Shown in pieces: positions 44,739 through 54,375 of a stretch of 64,000 bases of DNA. The first letter of the stretch is position 1. Each line of letters begins with the position of its first letter. Origin of the DNA: Gracilaria gracilis (taxonomy: Eukaryota > Rhodophyta > Florideophyceae > Gracilariales > Gracilariaceae); the NCBI GenBank assembly GCA_030374805.1, contig JARGSG010000190.1, positions 310,001 through 374,000 on the forward strand. Reading direction: 5' to 3'. Both the position numbers and the translations under genes were made by a program. Below the pieces are notes generated by a model. It was given only the letters and a program-made list of their open reading frames with translations. It made no database searches and was not told the DNA's origin.

Positions 44739-45518
44739 ATGGCTTTCCGAATTTGTGAGGAGGAGATGGAGAAGTACTTTCGCTTGTACAACTGCGGGTT
44801 TGATGATATGGTAGAGATGGACGAGACGTTGCGGAGAGATGGTTTGTCTCCGTTAGGAAAAGCTCAACTGGTTCTCATGGACCCTCCGTACAACATCCGA
44901 GGGAAAAAGAACTTAAGCAACAGCTGGTACGATGTACTGAGCCCTCAGGACATGAAGAAGGCTGCAAAGCTTCTATCACGACTGCTACGTCCTGGGGGCC
45001 ATTTCGTTATCTTTAGTGCTTTCGAGCAGGTCCAGGAATGGAGAGATGTACTTTCTGCCATTGGGGCAAAAGATGAAAACGGAGTACCAAGGCGTTCCTT
45101 TGTTGTGGACCAGGTCCCAATGCACTTTGTACGGTCGCAAGGCAACCCGATGCGTAACCCGGGACGTAGGTCGTGCTCCCTTTTCCCTGCAATGGAGTAT
45201 GCTCTACATGGAGTTCGAAATGGTCTCAGCTACGCGCAACAACATGTGATGGTTAACTACGAGAACTTCAACTTTGTGCAGTCGAGGTACTCGGGGTACC
45301 ACAGTGTCATTGACCAGGTACCACCCATGTCTAATGGGGAGACTCTTCAGTGGAAGACAAAGAAGGAAGGTGGGGGCTACGTGTTACAAAAGTTGAGGTC
45401 CGAACAGAAACCTCGGGCATTGTTGAAGGAGCTAATCAGTCGGTTCTCCCAGGCTAAGGATATTGTGGTCGACTTGTTTGGGGGAAGTTTTCGACAGCAA
45501 TGGCATGCATGGAGTTAG
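44739..45518 (+). CDS. Nucleic-acid amino-methyltransferase domain (DPPYN), N-terminal part of a methyltransferase-SET gene
   Basis: The frame is open from 44553 but its first ATG is at 44739 (aaaATGG). The catalytic motif IV is VLMDPPYNI (about residue 51), followed by LLRPGGHFVIFSAFEQ (motif V-like). At the C-terminal end is the SAM-binding motif I IVVDLFGGSF (about 247). The order IV then I with a target-recognition-like region between them is that of beta-class N6-adenine/N4-cytosine methyltransferases (PF01555 type), common in bacteria and phages and rare in eukaryotes. The frame ends just after motif I (GSFRQQ...), whereas the -1 frame continues as STAMACMELELHRRFIG, the expected remainder. 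One missing base in TTTT near 45490 explains this. It lies directly downstream of gypsy gag-protease remains. Confidence 0.75.
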   Translation: MAFRICEEEMEKYFRLYNCGFDDMVEMDETLRRDGLSPLGKAQLVLMDPPYNIRGKKNLSNSWYDVLSPQDMKKAAKLLSRLLRPGGHFVIFSAFEQVQEWRDVLSAIGAKDENGVPRRSFVVDQVPMHFVRSQGNPMRNPGRRSCSLFPAMEYALHGVRNGLSYAQQHVMVNYENFNFVQSRYSGYHSVIDQVPPMSNGETLQWKTKKEGGGYVLQKLRSEQKPRALLKELISRFSQAKDIVVDLFGGSFRQQWHAWS

Positions 45519-46438
45519 AACTGCATCGTAGGTTCATCGGGTGTGAGCCGGACCCTGACTGCTTTGCCCATGCTAGGCACGCCGCAATTGTTCAATTCGC
45601 ATTGTGCCTGCGAGAAAACGAGACGGATATCCAGGTAATGCAGGAAGTTCGGAATGCTATGATTAGGGTCTTGAACTTATTCCCTAAGTGGAATGTCCGC
45701 CCATCGAGATCATGGAAGGCTCCATCCGGCTACCCCCAGTATCAAAAGTTTCCTACGTACATTGTGGACTTTCTTGCGTCAATGTGGCGGGATGAGGGCT
45801 TTGTCACGACTGGTAGGCGTAAGGCCCTTCACGAATGGCCTAAAACGTTGCAAGGAAAGATGGGTCTTCTGGATTGGAATGCCATGTTGGCAATGGAAGC
45901 GACGATGTGCGGTTGTCGTATTGGGAATTCGACGATTCGTCACCCTAGCGCCGGAGTGGGGGTGTTCACTACACGCCAATTCATGGCTAATGAAGAGATA
46001 TGTTACTTCTATGAAACACTGGTGTACTATGGCCTAACGAAGAGAAAAGAGGTACACAAGAAATATGGTGAAGGGTTATTTGGAGCCACTTCAGAACGCT
46101 TTCGGAAGTATGCGATGGAGTTTAACGTCCGCGGCGAAGTATTCCATGACCTCGCAGAAAGAAGACAAGGAGAAAGTTTAATACCTGTATGGATTGTCCC
46201 CGCTCCTTTTTCATTGGGTGGAACGATTAACGATCCCAAATATATGGAAGGGGATAAGGACATTGATGCAGTTGCGGATGATGTGACGAAACGAAGGACT
46301 GCAAATGTGCGGGTCATTAGAACTCCAAATACAGGACGCACGCCGCATCAACTACGTGAATACCAAATGCTTGCGGTGCGAGCACTTCGGAAACTGGAAG
46401 TGGGAGAGGAGTTGTTCGCGGATTATGGAGTAGAGTAG
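45500..46438 (+). CDS. SET-domain part of the methyltransferase-SET gene
   Basis: The first about 30 residues (ELHRRFIGCEPDPDCFAHA) complete the SAM-binding fold of the preceding methyltransferase, so both ORFs belong to one protein of about 565 aa. A linker of about 110 residues follows. The SET domain then shows SAGVGVFTTRQFMANEEI (GxG SET-N), FYETLVYYG, GTINDPKYM (NHS-like position with Asn), TANVRVI, and ALRKLEVGEELFADYG (SET-C with the catalytic Tyr). SET enzymes methylate lysines of histones or other proteins. A SET domain joined to a DPPY-type nucleic-acid methyltransferase is unusual. The frame is intact to TAG 46438. An alternative reading as an independent gene starting at ATG 45500 would leave a truncated methyltransferase fold. 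Confidence 0.7.
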   Translation: MACMELELHRRFIGCEPDPDCFAHARHAAIVQFALCLRENETDIQVMQEVRNAMIRVLNLFPKWNVRPSRSWKAPSGYPQYQKFPTYIVDFLASMWRDEGFVTTGRRKALHEWPKTLQGKMGLLDWNAMLAMEATMCGCRIGNSTIRHPSAGVGVFTTRQFMANEEICYFYETLVYYGLTKRKEVHKKYGEGLFGATSERFRKYAMEFNVRGEVFHDLAERRQGESLIPVWIVPAPFSLGGTINDPKYMEGDKDIDAVADDVTKRRTANVRVIRTPNTGRTPHQLREYQMLAVRALRKLEVGEELFADYGVE

Positions 46439-46943
46439 AGCTGGGGTACATCAGCAAATCCTATTATAGTTATCGATTAGAACTTGTAGTAAATTAGCTA
46501 CTTCTAAAACAACCCCCCAAACCTCCATAAAGAAGTGGCACTTATTGCACTCCAACTTCGCCGTTTGAGCACGAAATAGAAAGTAAACAATTTAGCTGAA
46601 GTGCAAGATGGAAGTACGCAGATACATGAAAGGTAGCGAAAGGCATCGAATATGGTGCGAAACCTTGTACGTTTTTTAACATTATGAGAACTATGTAGTT
46701 TAGAAATGGAGATTTCGTTGTCAATTTTCGGTCTCCGAATCGGAAAATAAAAAACCGCACTCGGTGATTTCCACCACACTCCACTCGATCGGGGATGGGC
46801 ATTCGATTGCTGACTTTTGATCACGGCGAGCGCCAAACACGTTGAGAGCTGAGCAGTTCCGATTCCAGTGACCTTCGATCACGGTGAGCGGCGAAGAAGT
46901 CGAGAGCGGAGCGTCAACCGCGACGAACCGTTCGGATTCCACA

Positions 46944-49474
46944 TGGCGAAACGTAAGACGAGGGGTGCGAATGCGGAAGAGGTTAGCGGTCGCGCGTCAA
47001 AGAGCCGAAGGCGTGGCGAAACGGTAAGTGGCGAAGTTTGCACCGCTCGTAGAACGCGTGCGCCTCGGAGTGGTCTACGTGGGAAAGGGAGGGAGGGTGC
47101 GGGGAGGAGCGACGGTGCGGGGAGGAGTGTCGAGGGCGGAATATCGGAGCGAACGGAGCGAACGGAGCGAACGGTAAGTATTGTGGTGACGAAACCTATT
47201 GCGGACGCACGAAAACAAGAAGTTAGTCCCAAGAAGAGCATAGGTGCGAAGCGAGGTATGCCGAAGAAGGATCTGCGCGGTGGTCGTGAGAGAGATGGTC
47301 GTAGAAGAAACGCAGAGACTGCGCAAGCTGTGGAGGAAAGCGATAGCGGGGATATGATAGTGAAGGGTAAATAGCTTCGTACGGGTATCGAGGGAAAAAC
47401 GATAGCAAGGGGTAGCATCGGATTAGGTAGTGGGTGTCTTCGAAGAAGAAAGGGAAGTAACGGTGATAGAGTGCCTATGGCTGGGGTACCCGAAGAGGTG
47501 GAAGGAGAAAGAGAGAGAATGAGGGGTGGTGAGCCACCGAGGACGCGAGGAGTGGAGAGTTTGGTTGGTGTGACGCCAAATAGAGTGCTAGAAGAGGAAA
47601 GCATTTGTTTCGGACAATAGACGGCGAGCCGGAAGAAAGAGGGAGTGGGGCGTGTGCGGCCAATGGCGGAACGTGAAACAGGGGAGGGTAGTGAAAAAGG
47701 AATAGGGAGTGTGGTTGATAGATTGGGGGGTGTTGAAGTTGTGGAGGGGAGAGATCAGCGACGAGAACAGGCGCACGGGAGAGGGGTACGACGTAGAAGT
47801 GGTGGTTCAGCCCATGATATTGTCGGAGGGACAGCAGCAGTGGTTGAGAGGGAAGTCGAAGGGAAGGATGACGTACAAACAGAACGGCGTCGGGAAGTGA
47901 ATGTCGTGGAGACGGTGCCACGAAGGCCCCAGGGAATGCGTGTACGGCGTAACACCGTTTTCCTACTGAATGATGTGGGAGACGAAAGTGACGGCGGTCG
48001 TGGAGAAAGCGGATGTGGAATTCGAAAAGATGAAAGGGGATCTACACGAGAACGGGAAGTCAATGAGGAGAACTTAAGCGTATTGCCACGGTCTACACTC
48101 GCTCAGAGGGTGAATTCGCTGAAGGGATAGTTGAGAAATATGAAGGAAGATCACTATACATTGATGGTGAGTTTGAAGCTGACGCAGAAAGAGTTGGGAC
48201 GGCTGAGGGAGGAAAATAAAAGGCAAAATGTGTTGATCGAGAGTCTTCGGGAGGCAGTGAAGGGAAGGAAGCGAGGTGGTGGAGGAAAAAAGGTAAGGGC
48301 GCGCCGAAAGTAGGATATTGGAGTGGAAGAATGTTTTTATGGATTTGTAAGGGCTGTATATGATAGGATTCTTCATTAAGCGAAGTTGGAGGCATCCGAA
48401 CTTTGTTTCAACACCGGAAACGTTGGTAGAAGCTGGGAGAACAGGAGTGAGACGGTGGGAGAAAGTAGAGAGGGGAGCATGTTTGTAGTTGGGGAGAAGG
48501 AGATGGTGCCTAGGTGCCCAATTCGAGTTGCATATGAGATGAGGGCGTACACACCATCGACGGAGGGTGGAAGGGATGTGTTGTTGAAGTATGTGGTAAA
48601 GACAGAAATAATGGGAGAGACGTGGGAGACGATAAGGGAAGCGGGGAGGAAGCAAGAGCGCGTGGAGAATGTAAGCGCGGACAAGTGCCTGAGGCAGCGG
48701 ATGAAGCAGACAATAAGCGATGTGATTGGGGTGCGAAAGCGGGCTGCTCGGGACCGATTATTCTCTTTACTGGGATATGACTTAATTGCAAAGCGGACGA
48801 AGCCTGGCGTGGGGACGGAGCTTGGTGAGGAGTTGAAGAAGCAGATGGACGAGGCTCGCGAGAAGCTTATGGGAAGTGAAGAGGATGGGATGAACAAGTT
48901 GTGTGCGTGGAGAAGGAGGCGTTTCAAAGATCTCGCGTACTCTGGGTCAACTGTGCATGCTCCACCGTGGGGCTGTGATGAAGAAGATAAGTATTTCAAG
49001 AATGGAATGGCAATGGCAGTGTTGGAGGAGTACATGGGATACGCAGTGGAGACCAAATGTAATGGGGAAAAGCATTACGTGGATGGGACGGTGATGCACC
49101 TCGCCAGACTTGATACGTGGATTGGATGTGTGGTGAAAACTATGAACGAGGGTGTGGGACGTAGAGAACAAAGGCAACTCTTGTTTTCTACATTGTATGG
49201 GAGGTATCTGCCAAGGGCAGTGCAGGGTATATTGAAGGTGGCATGGGAATTGGTGAGGGAGGAGCACGGCGAAGAGTTTGAGAACGATGGGTTTTTAGAG
49301 GGAGATCCGAGGTGTGTGTCGGGGAATTCGGAGAGAACTGCGACGGTTGGGCTTTGGATTCCATCGAGGGAGAAGGTATATCTGGCGGTGAGGGAGGAAT
49401 ACTTTATGGCGAATTTAACGCGGAGACTTGGAGCGGTTCTTGATTGCTACATAGCAGCGTGCCGACCAGAGTAG
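46944..49474 (+). CDS. Multi-exon accessory gene of the 46.5-53.2 kb element, unrecognised
   Basis: From ATG 46944 (acATGGCG) one frame carries coding character for 2.5 kb, interrupted by stops at 47372, 47619, 48128, 48311 and 48377. Strong splice donors (GTAAGT 47024 and 47174, GTAAGG 48293) suggest that at least some stops lie in introns; exact exons cannot be fixed. The N-terminus is Arg/Lys/Ser-rich (MAKRKTRG, KSRRRG) like a nuclear signal. 48131-48313 is a coiled coil (LTQKELGRLREENKRQN). The last block (48386-49474) is a 362-residue open frame with a globular domain (VRKRAARDRLFSLLGYDLI, RRREFKD-like basic helices, YVDGTVMHLARLDTWIGCVV). No known family was recognised. It could be the second protein that many CACTA-like transposons encode. 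Confidence 0.45.
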
Positions 49475-49665
49475 CCCAGTTTCAGTCGTTTTGTTGGAAA
49501 CCAGGGAGGCGGTAGGGATGGGGCAGAAGGAGGGGAGGGGAGAGGGTAGAATGTATAAGAGTGGGAGGAGTGGAGATAGCTGTGGGATGATGACGAGGTG
49601 ATAATTCTTCTTCATCCCATAGTTAGCTCCAATCTCTCCTGTGGAAGAGGGTGGTAGTGATTGGT
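49475..49665. other. Short spacer between the two convergent genes
   Basis: About 190 bp between the stop of the + gene (49474) and the last recognisable part of the - strand transposase. It is purine-rich on the + strand like the whole domain. Confidence 0.4.
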
Positions 49666-52600
49666 TTATGAAAACCCTATGGAGTGAGTGCTATGCGGGG
49701 GGTGGGAAGTAGGGCCTGGAGGTGGGGTCTCGATAGAATCTGTTGAGGCAGAATGTGTGGAAACGCCAGTGGAGGCGGGAAGTGAAGGGGGTGCGGGGTA
49801 GTTCTGGCGGAGAACATGAACGGAGCCAAGGATAGAACAGAATGGGATGAGTCCATGCTTCGGAGAAACGTTGTCGGATGTGGAGTGGGTGGAGATGGGA
49901 ACTGGATGGGCGGTGTGGTTGTGTTCGTCGTCTGTTGCCCATCGGAGGCATACGCAGTTGAGGGTGACATCGACTTCGTCGCTGGGTGGGACGAGCTCCA
50001 TGATCTGTACGAAGGCAAATTCCTTGGAAGATGGAGTGGAAGAAGGCAGGGTGAAGCGAAGAAGGGAGATGAGTTTGCAGACCCAGACAATGGAGGTGGA
50101 GTTGGAGGAGCTGATGCCTGCGATGAGGACGTGAGAGAACTTCGGGGATTTAGAAGGACCGAAGGAAGGGGCGGCAAATATTCATGGGATGAGAGGGACT
50201 GGAGGATCCTGGAGCGCGAGCTCGTTAAGTGGTCGAGTGACGGTACATAACCCCCGGCGACGTAAGCGGAGTTGACAACAGTGATTCGGGTGCGACGGAG
50301 AGTGGGGGAGGGAGAGTGGGGGAGTTCTCCGAGATTTCTAGGACTTCGAGAGAAAGGGTGATGAATGAAGGAAGCGCGTTTTTTCCAATCTGTTGGAGGA
50401 TGGAGAGAGTGTCGGTGGGGAAGAGGTCTTGGAGAGAGTTGGGATTGAAATGAGGGTTAGAGTGAAGTAATTTGTGGGCGGTGATAAGATCAGCAAATGA
50501 GATAAGTTTTCTATCACGGACCAAACCGGGTTGGCGGGATTGGATGGGAGAGGCGAGGGCAGGAGAGGAGGAAGCGATGGAAGGGTTGGTGGAAAGGGGG
50601 TTCCAATCTTTGGTGGCGTTGAAGTGATGGATGGCGCGAATGGTTTCTTCATGTGACGTGGACCTGCGCTTGATTTTGGAGTAGTGTGACTTGAAGAGGG
50701 AGTGGGCGTGTTCGAATATGCCGGCATCGTTGAAGTGGAGGCCTCCGAAGCGCCGAATGTCCTCGACGATGTGGTCGAGGAGATGGAAGTTGAGGGTGCC
50801 AAGGCTGGAAGTGTGGTGGGGGCCGAGGACGAGTACGGCTGTGCGCTTGAAGGAGCGGATTTGGAATTGGAGTCGGTGAGGCGGGAGTCGGTCCATTCTG
50901 CGGAGGAGTTGTATCGCATGGAGAAGAGGAGAAGATCGGAGTACTTGGTGAAAACGGAAGTGATGGGAACTGCATCGATTTCGTCACAGCAGCGGTCGAA
51001 GAAGGCGCCGATGAAGCAAAAGACCATGTCGAGTGAGCGGTAGTCTTTGCTTCGAGCATACCACGTAGGCCGTCGGAAGTGAAGAAACCGTTAAGGGTCT
51101 GACCGTTGTCGGAGGAGGAAAAGTCGATGTGGAGTCCTGTGGCGGGGGAGTGCTTTTCGATGGCGGCGAGGATGGTGTTCGCGTGTTTGAGGATGGAGGA
51201 GCAAACGGAGTTGAAGGAACGACGGGACTTGGAAGAACGCGGAGTAGTGAAGAGTGACTCTGACTTGAGTCTCTCGATGGTTGCGAGCTTGATGAGCTTG
51301 GAGATGCCGAGGTGGAGGTTATGGAGTGGTTCGAAAGGGAAGATGTTGTAAGGGGAGAGAAGAGGGGTGATGTTGAGGAGAGGGTAAGATTCGAAGAGGA
51401 AGGAGTACTTTGCGAGGGAAAGGGTGTGGAGTGCTTCAACGGCCTTTTCCTTGGTGTTTCGGGCGATTCTGGGCTTTCTGGCGAGGAGAGCCTTTTCGGC
51501 ATCTTGGAGGAGGGCAGAGTGTGATTTGCGGGCAGCGAGAGTCTGGGTCTGGGATAGAAGAGGGGGAGAAGGAATGTGTAGATGGAGGTCGGAGCGTGGG
51601 ACGGTACATCGGTGGCATGGATGCTGGGGGTGGGTGCCGTGGAAGATAACGAGAATGTCTTTTGCTTTTGGGATGTCTGCGCAGTAGCTGGCGATGATTG
51701 GGTGACAATGGCCGAGCACACCATTAGCGTCACGGAAGGGGAAACCAGTGAGTCCGGAGGAGAGAAGAGGGTTGAGGAGATTGGAGATGGCACGCTGGAT
51801 GAGTTGCATTTTGGTAGAGCGGGAGATGCTGGACAAGGTTTGGGGGATGATATCGGGGTCTTGAGAAGGTGTGACGAGATGGAAAGAGGTTGGAAGGTAT
51901 TCGAGAAGGGTGAGGTTGTCGGTGATACATTTGCGACGAAACGAATCGGAGAAGTTGAGGAGGGTGATGTGAAGGGGGTAGGAGGTGATGGAAGAGGATT
52001 TGAGGGAGGTGGAGGACTTGTCGGAGTATACTTGGACGAAGCCGATGAAGGAGTCGATACCGGTGTTCTTAGGCGTGTGCCAGATGCAGGAGTTATTGGA
52101 GGACTGCATGATTGCGTGCTTGAGGGCTGGGACGGCTTCTTTTCCGAGGGAGGAAGCCATGGGGTGTGCGAAAGCGGGAGAGCCGAAGGAGGTTGTGTGG
52201 GGGACGCGGTGGAAGAAGGTGTCGTCGGAGTGTGCGAGTGCGAGTTGTCGTTTAAGATAGCATCCTTTCGGAAGATGGTGGCTGTGAAGAGGTGCTGTGG
52301 GTCGTGGAGGGTGGTGGGGGTGAAACCGATGTTGCTGACTCGGTGTTGGAAGAGGTCTGTTTGAAGTTTGAGACACTGGGAGGCGGAGGAGACGGCGTTG
52401 TGGAACGCTGACTTGGAGAAGGCGGGGTCGTGGAGGAGAGAAATGGGTTCGTCTGCCTTGGGGTGGCCAAGGGTGGAAGCGATGGAAGAGATGTAGTGGA
52501 CCATTCGCTCGAGGTGGGGGTTGTTGAGGAGAGGGAAGGAGGGGGGCGGTGGAGGAGGTGGGGAGGGGGAGAGGGAGCAGACAGGGGTGGCTACGATATG

Positions 52601-52912
52601 GTAGGCGTCTTGGGTGTGGATGGAGAGGAAGAGCTGTTGCTGGTGGTAGGAGTTGTCGTCGGCGATGGGGACGTTATCGGAAGGGCGATTGGAGAGACGA
52701 GGTTGGGGTAGTGGTGGGAGTTGGGGTGGTGGTGGGAGTTGGGGGGTAGACTTTTGTCGCTTTGTTCGTGGGTGGAAGTGAGGGACGTTGCCTCCGCGGG
52801 AGAGGAAACGCTTGTTTGCGGTGAGACGGTTGGGGCATCTCCTTTGGTGCCTTTGAATGGCGGGGATGGTGCGAGCGAAGAAGGAGCAGCCTTCAAAGCA
52901 ACAATTAGGCAT
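49666..52912 (-). pseudogene. Plavaka/CACTA-like transposase with N-terminal zinc finger, frameshifted
   Basis: ATG 52912 opens with CCFEGCSFFARTIPAIQRHQ then RRC, a C2H2-type finger (C-x4-C...H-x4-C). After a Pro-rich linker the frame shifts near 52268 and continues with SSITSYPLHITLLNF, GVLGHCHPIIASYCADIPKA, HPCHRCTVPRSDLHLH and FPFEPLHNLHLGISKLIKLA. These resemble the Cys-rich core and PxHNLxxG motif of Plavaka-type (KDZ/CACTA-related) transposases. Further frameshifts lie near 51050 and 50885. The C-terminal domain includes HHTSSLGTLNFHLLDHIVED, FGGLHFNDAGIFEHAHSLFK and, beyond another break near 50225, IPFCSILGSVHVLRQNY at about 49820. The coding strand is extremely pyrimidine-rich. At least four frameshifts disable it as assembled. 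The family name is inferred from motif layout, not from a search. Confidence 0.6.
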
Positions 52913-53228
52913 GGCGGGGAGCGGTGTGGGGGTGTTGGGGGAGAGGCGGGGTACGTAGCGGGGTGCGTAATATGGCGCACGGAGGGTGTGACGGAGTGAT
53001 GGGGGAGGTGGCACGTGATGCGAAGGCGTTTCAATAGTGAGCGAATAAACGGCCGATATCTGATATGAGAATTGTTGAATAGATGTGCTGTATATCTATC
53101 GAGAGTTCCTATTTGAAGGGTTTGTAGTATTCTAATCGTATTCCATAAGAAGCTATCTATATATATATCCCTATTTGCCGCCGTAAAGTTCTAAATATGT
53201 GCCACTTACACACTTACATTGGGTTCGG

Positions 53229-53261
53229 AAACTAGCATGAACGGAAGTAACATGCTAGTTT
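53229..53261. repeat. Hairpin and dispersed AAACTAGC words
   Basis: AAACTAGCATG (53229-53239) and its complement CATGCTAGTTT (53251-53261) form an 11-bp stem with an 11-nt loop. Related words follow at about 53274 (AAACTACCA), 53327 (AAACTAGCA) and 53425 (AAACTAGCA). Role unknown. Confidence 0.55.
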
Positions 53262-53605
53262 TTCTTCCATCCAAACTACCAATGATGGAAATAATTGTGA
53301 ATGATTCTTTCCACACAAACTAGCAAAAGTGGAAACGTGAAAATATTTTCGCAAATTAAGTACATCCAAATTTGGATAAATTCACCGGTTTTTCGATATT
53401 TTAATTCGTTCATTCTTGACACCAAAACTAGCATTCCGATAACACCGACGATGCAGCATCAATTATATCTTTGAGAACCCCAGACCTACAGCACAAGAGA
53501 TGTAGTGTTGTGAACTTGTCAAGATTTGCAACGGTCAGACGCGGTCATGTAATTGCTGTCGCGGAAGCGACAGGGCTGCGATCGAAGAGAATTCTTCCTC
53601 CATAT

Positions 53606-53947
53606 ATGCGGTTCAAACAAAACCCAGATAAGGATCAGACTGCGAAGATTGGAGAAGATGGCATTCCTCACTACGAGTACGAACCTATGCAAATTGAGTT
53701 CGTTTTCATGAAAGTTGTTCGCCCGTTGGTACTCCTACTGTTGACAGTCTTGGTTTCGGGTATCCCAGTTCCGTTCGTCATTACTGGTACTCCTGTTGCT
53801 ATTGTCTTTGCTGTAATTTATTGGTTCTTTGCCACAATCGGGGTCTCAGCGGCAATTATGGCTTTTGTGCCGCGGCCATGGGTTGACCAGTGTGATGTAG
53901 GCGACGCTGTATTTGATTATTTGTTGCTACATTCTCTTGGGAAATAG
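53606..53947 (+). CDS. Small membrane protein, unrecognised
   Basis: The frame is open from 53471 but its first ATG is at 53606, giving 113 aa. A hydrophilic N-terminus (FKQNPDKDQTAKIGEDGI) precedes a long hydrophobic region (VVRPLVLLLLTVLVSGIPVP, then FVITGTPVAIVFAVIYWFFA, then IGVSAAIMAFV), so two or three membrane spans, and an acidic tail. Codons upstream of the ATG also look coding (RFATVRRGHVIAVAEATGL), so a 5' exon is likely missing. No family was recognised. Confidence 0.4.
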   Translation: MRFKQNPDKDQTAKIGEDGIPHYEYEPMQIEFVFMKVVRPLVLLLLTVLVSGIPVPFVITGTPVAIVFAVIYWFFATIGVSAAIMAFVPRPWVDQCDVGDAVFDYLLLHSLGK

Positions 53948-54370
53948 GATGGAAATGAACGAGACGGACATTCTGCCTCTGCCACAGTAAATGCGTTTCT
54001 GACGTCCATGGTTCTCAGAGTGATCATCGTCACAGTTCCGCGGTATTTATCTTCTAGACCGTTGCTTCACTTACCGTCTCTTCTTCCTCGGCTTTGGTTC
54101 GGTGCAGGTCCCGACAAACACAAGTCGTCATCAGGCCGTTGAAGATGTCATACAACAGAGCTGTCAGCATGTGCAGACGACAACCTTTCCTAATTCGTCA
54201 GTGCTCAGTGTACCCTGCAATATGTGACGCGCAATGTCACTTGCTTACAGTATCGTACCGTGGCTTGAAGTGCGCGCCTGTGGCCACGCTGTGGTGGCGG
54301 CCGCCATCATTCATTGTTCTTCTTCTTAAGTATGGTTTATTACTTCTAATTGCTAAGTGATAAGAATCCT

Positions 54371-54375
54371 ACAGT
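54371..54375. repeat. Target site duplication ACAGT, left copy
   Basis: ACAGT directly before TGTCGTATGG, identical to 59589-59593 after the other LTR. It fixes both ends of the copia element. Confidence 0.9.

Larger units (their letters stand above)
46533..53207. mobile_element. Probable DNA transposon with two convergent genes (Plavaka/CACTA-like)
   Basis: A purine-rich + strand domain from about 46.85 to 53.03 kb holds a + strand gene and a - strand zinc-finger transposase that converge near 49.5 kb. Candidate terminal inverted repeats are AAGTGGCAC at 46533-46541 and its complement at 53199-53207, extended to about 13 of 14 matches (AAGTGGCACTTATT against AAGTGGCACATATT). No target duplication was seen, and a 9-bp match could arise by chance in the space searched, so the ends are tentative. 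Confidence 0.45.

Noticed and set aside
45480..45500. Programmed -1 frameshift joining the methyltransferase and SET frames
   Set aside because: The site (GGA AGT TTT CGA) is not an X XXY YYZ slippery heptamer and no downstream pseudoknot was seen. A missing T is simpler.
46944..49474. Reassignment of TAG to an amino acid, suggested by TAG-rich in-frame stops here and at 26200 and 33323
   Set aside because: The SET gene ends naturally at TAG (46438), TGA and TAA stops also occur inside relics, and splice donors or decay explain the rest.
51582..52364. 260-codon + strand ORF
   Set aside because: Shadow of the pyrimidine-rich transposase on the other strand; Gly/Val/Glu-rich low complexity.
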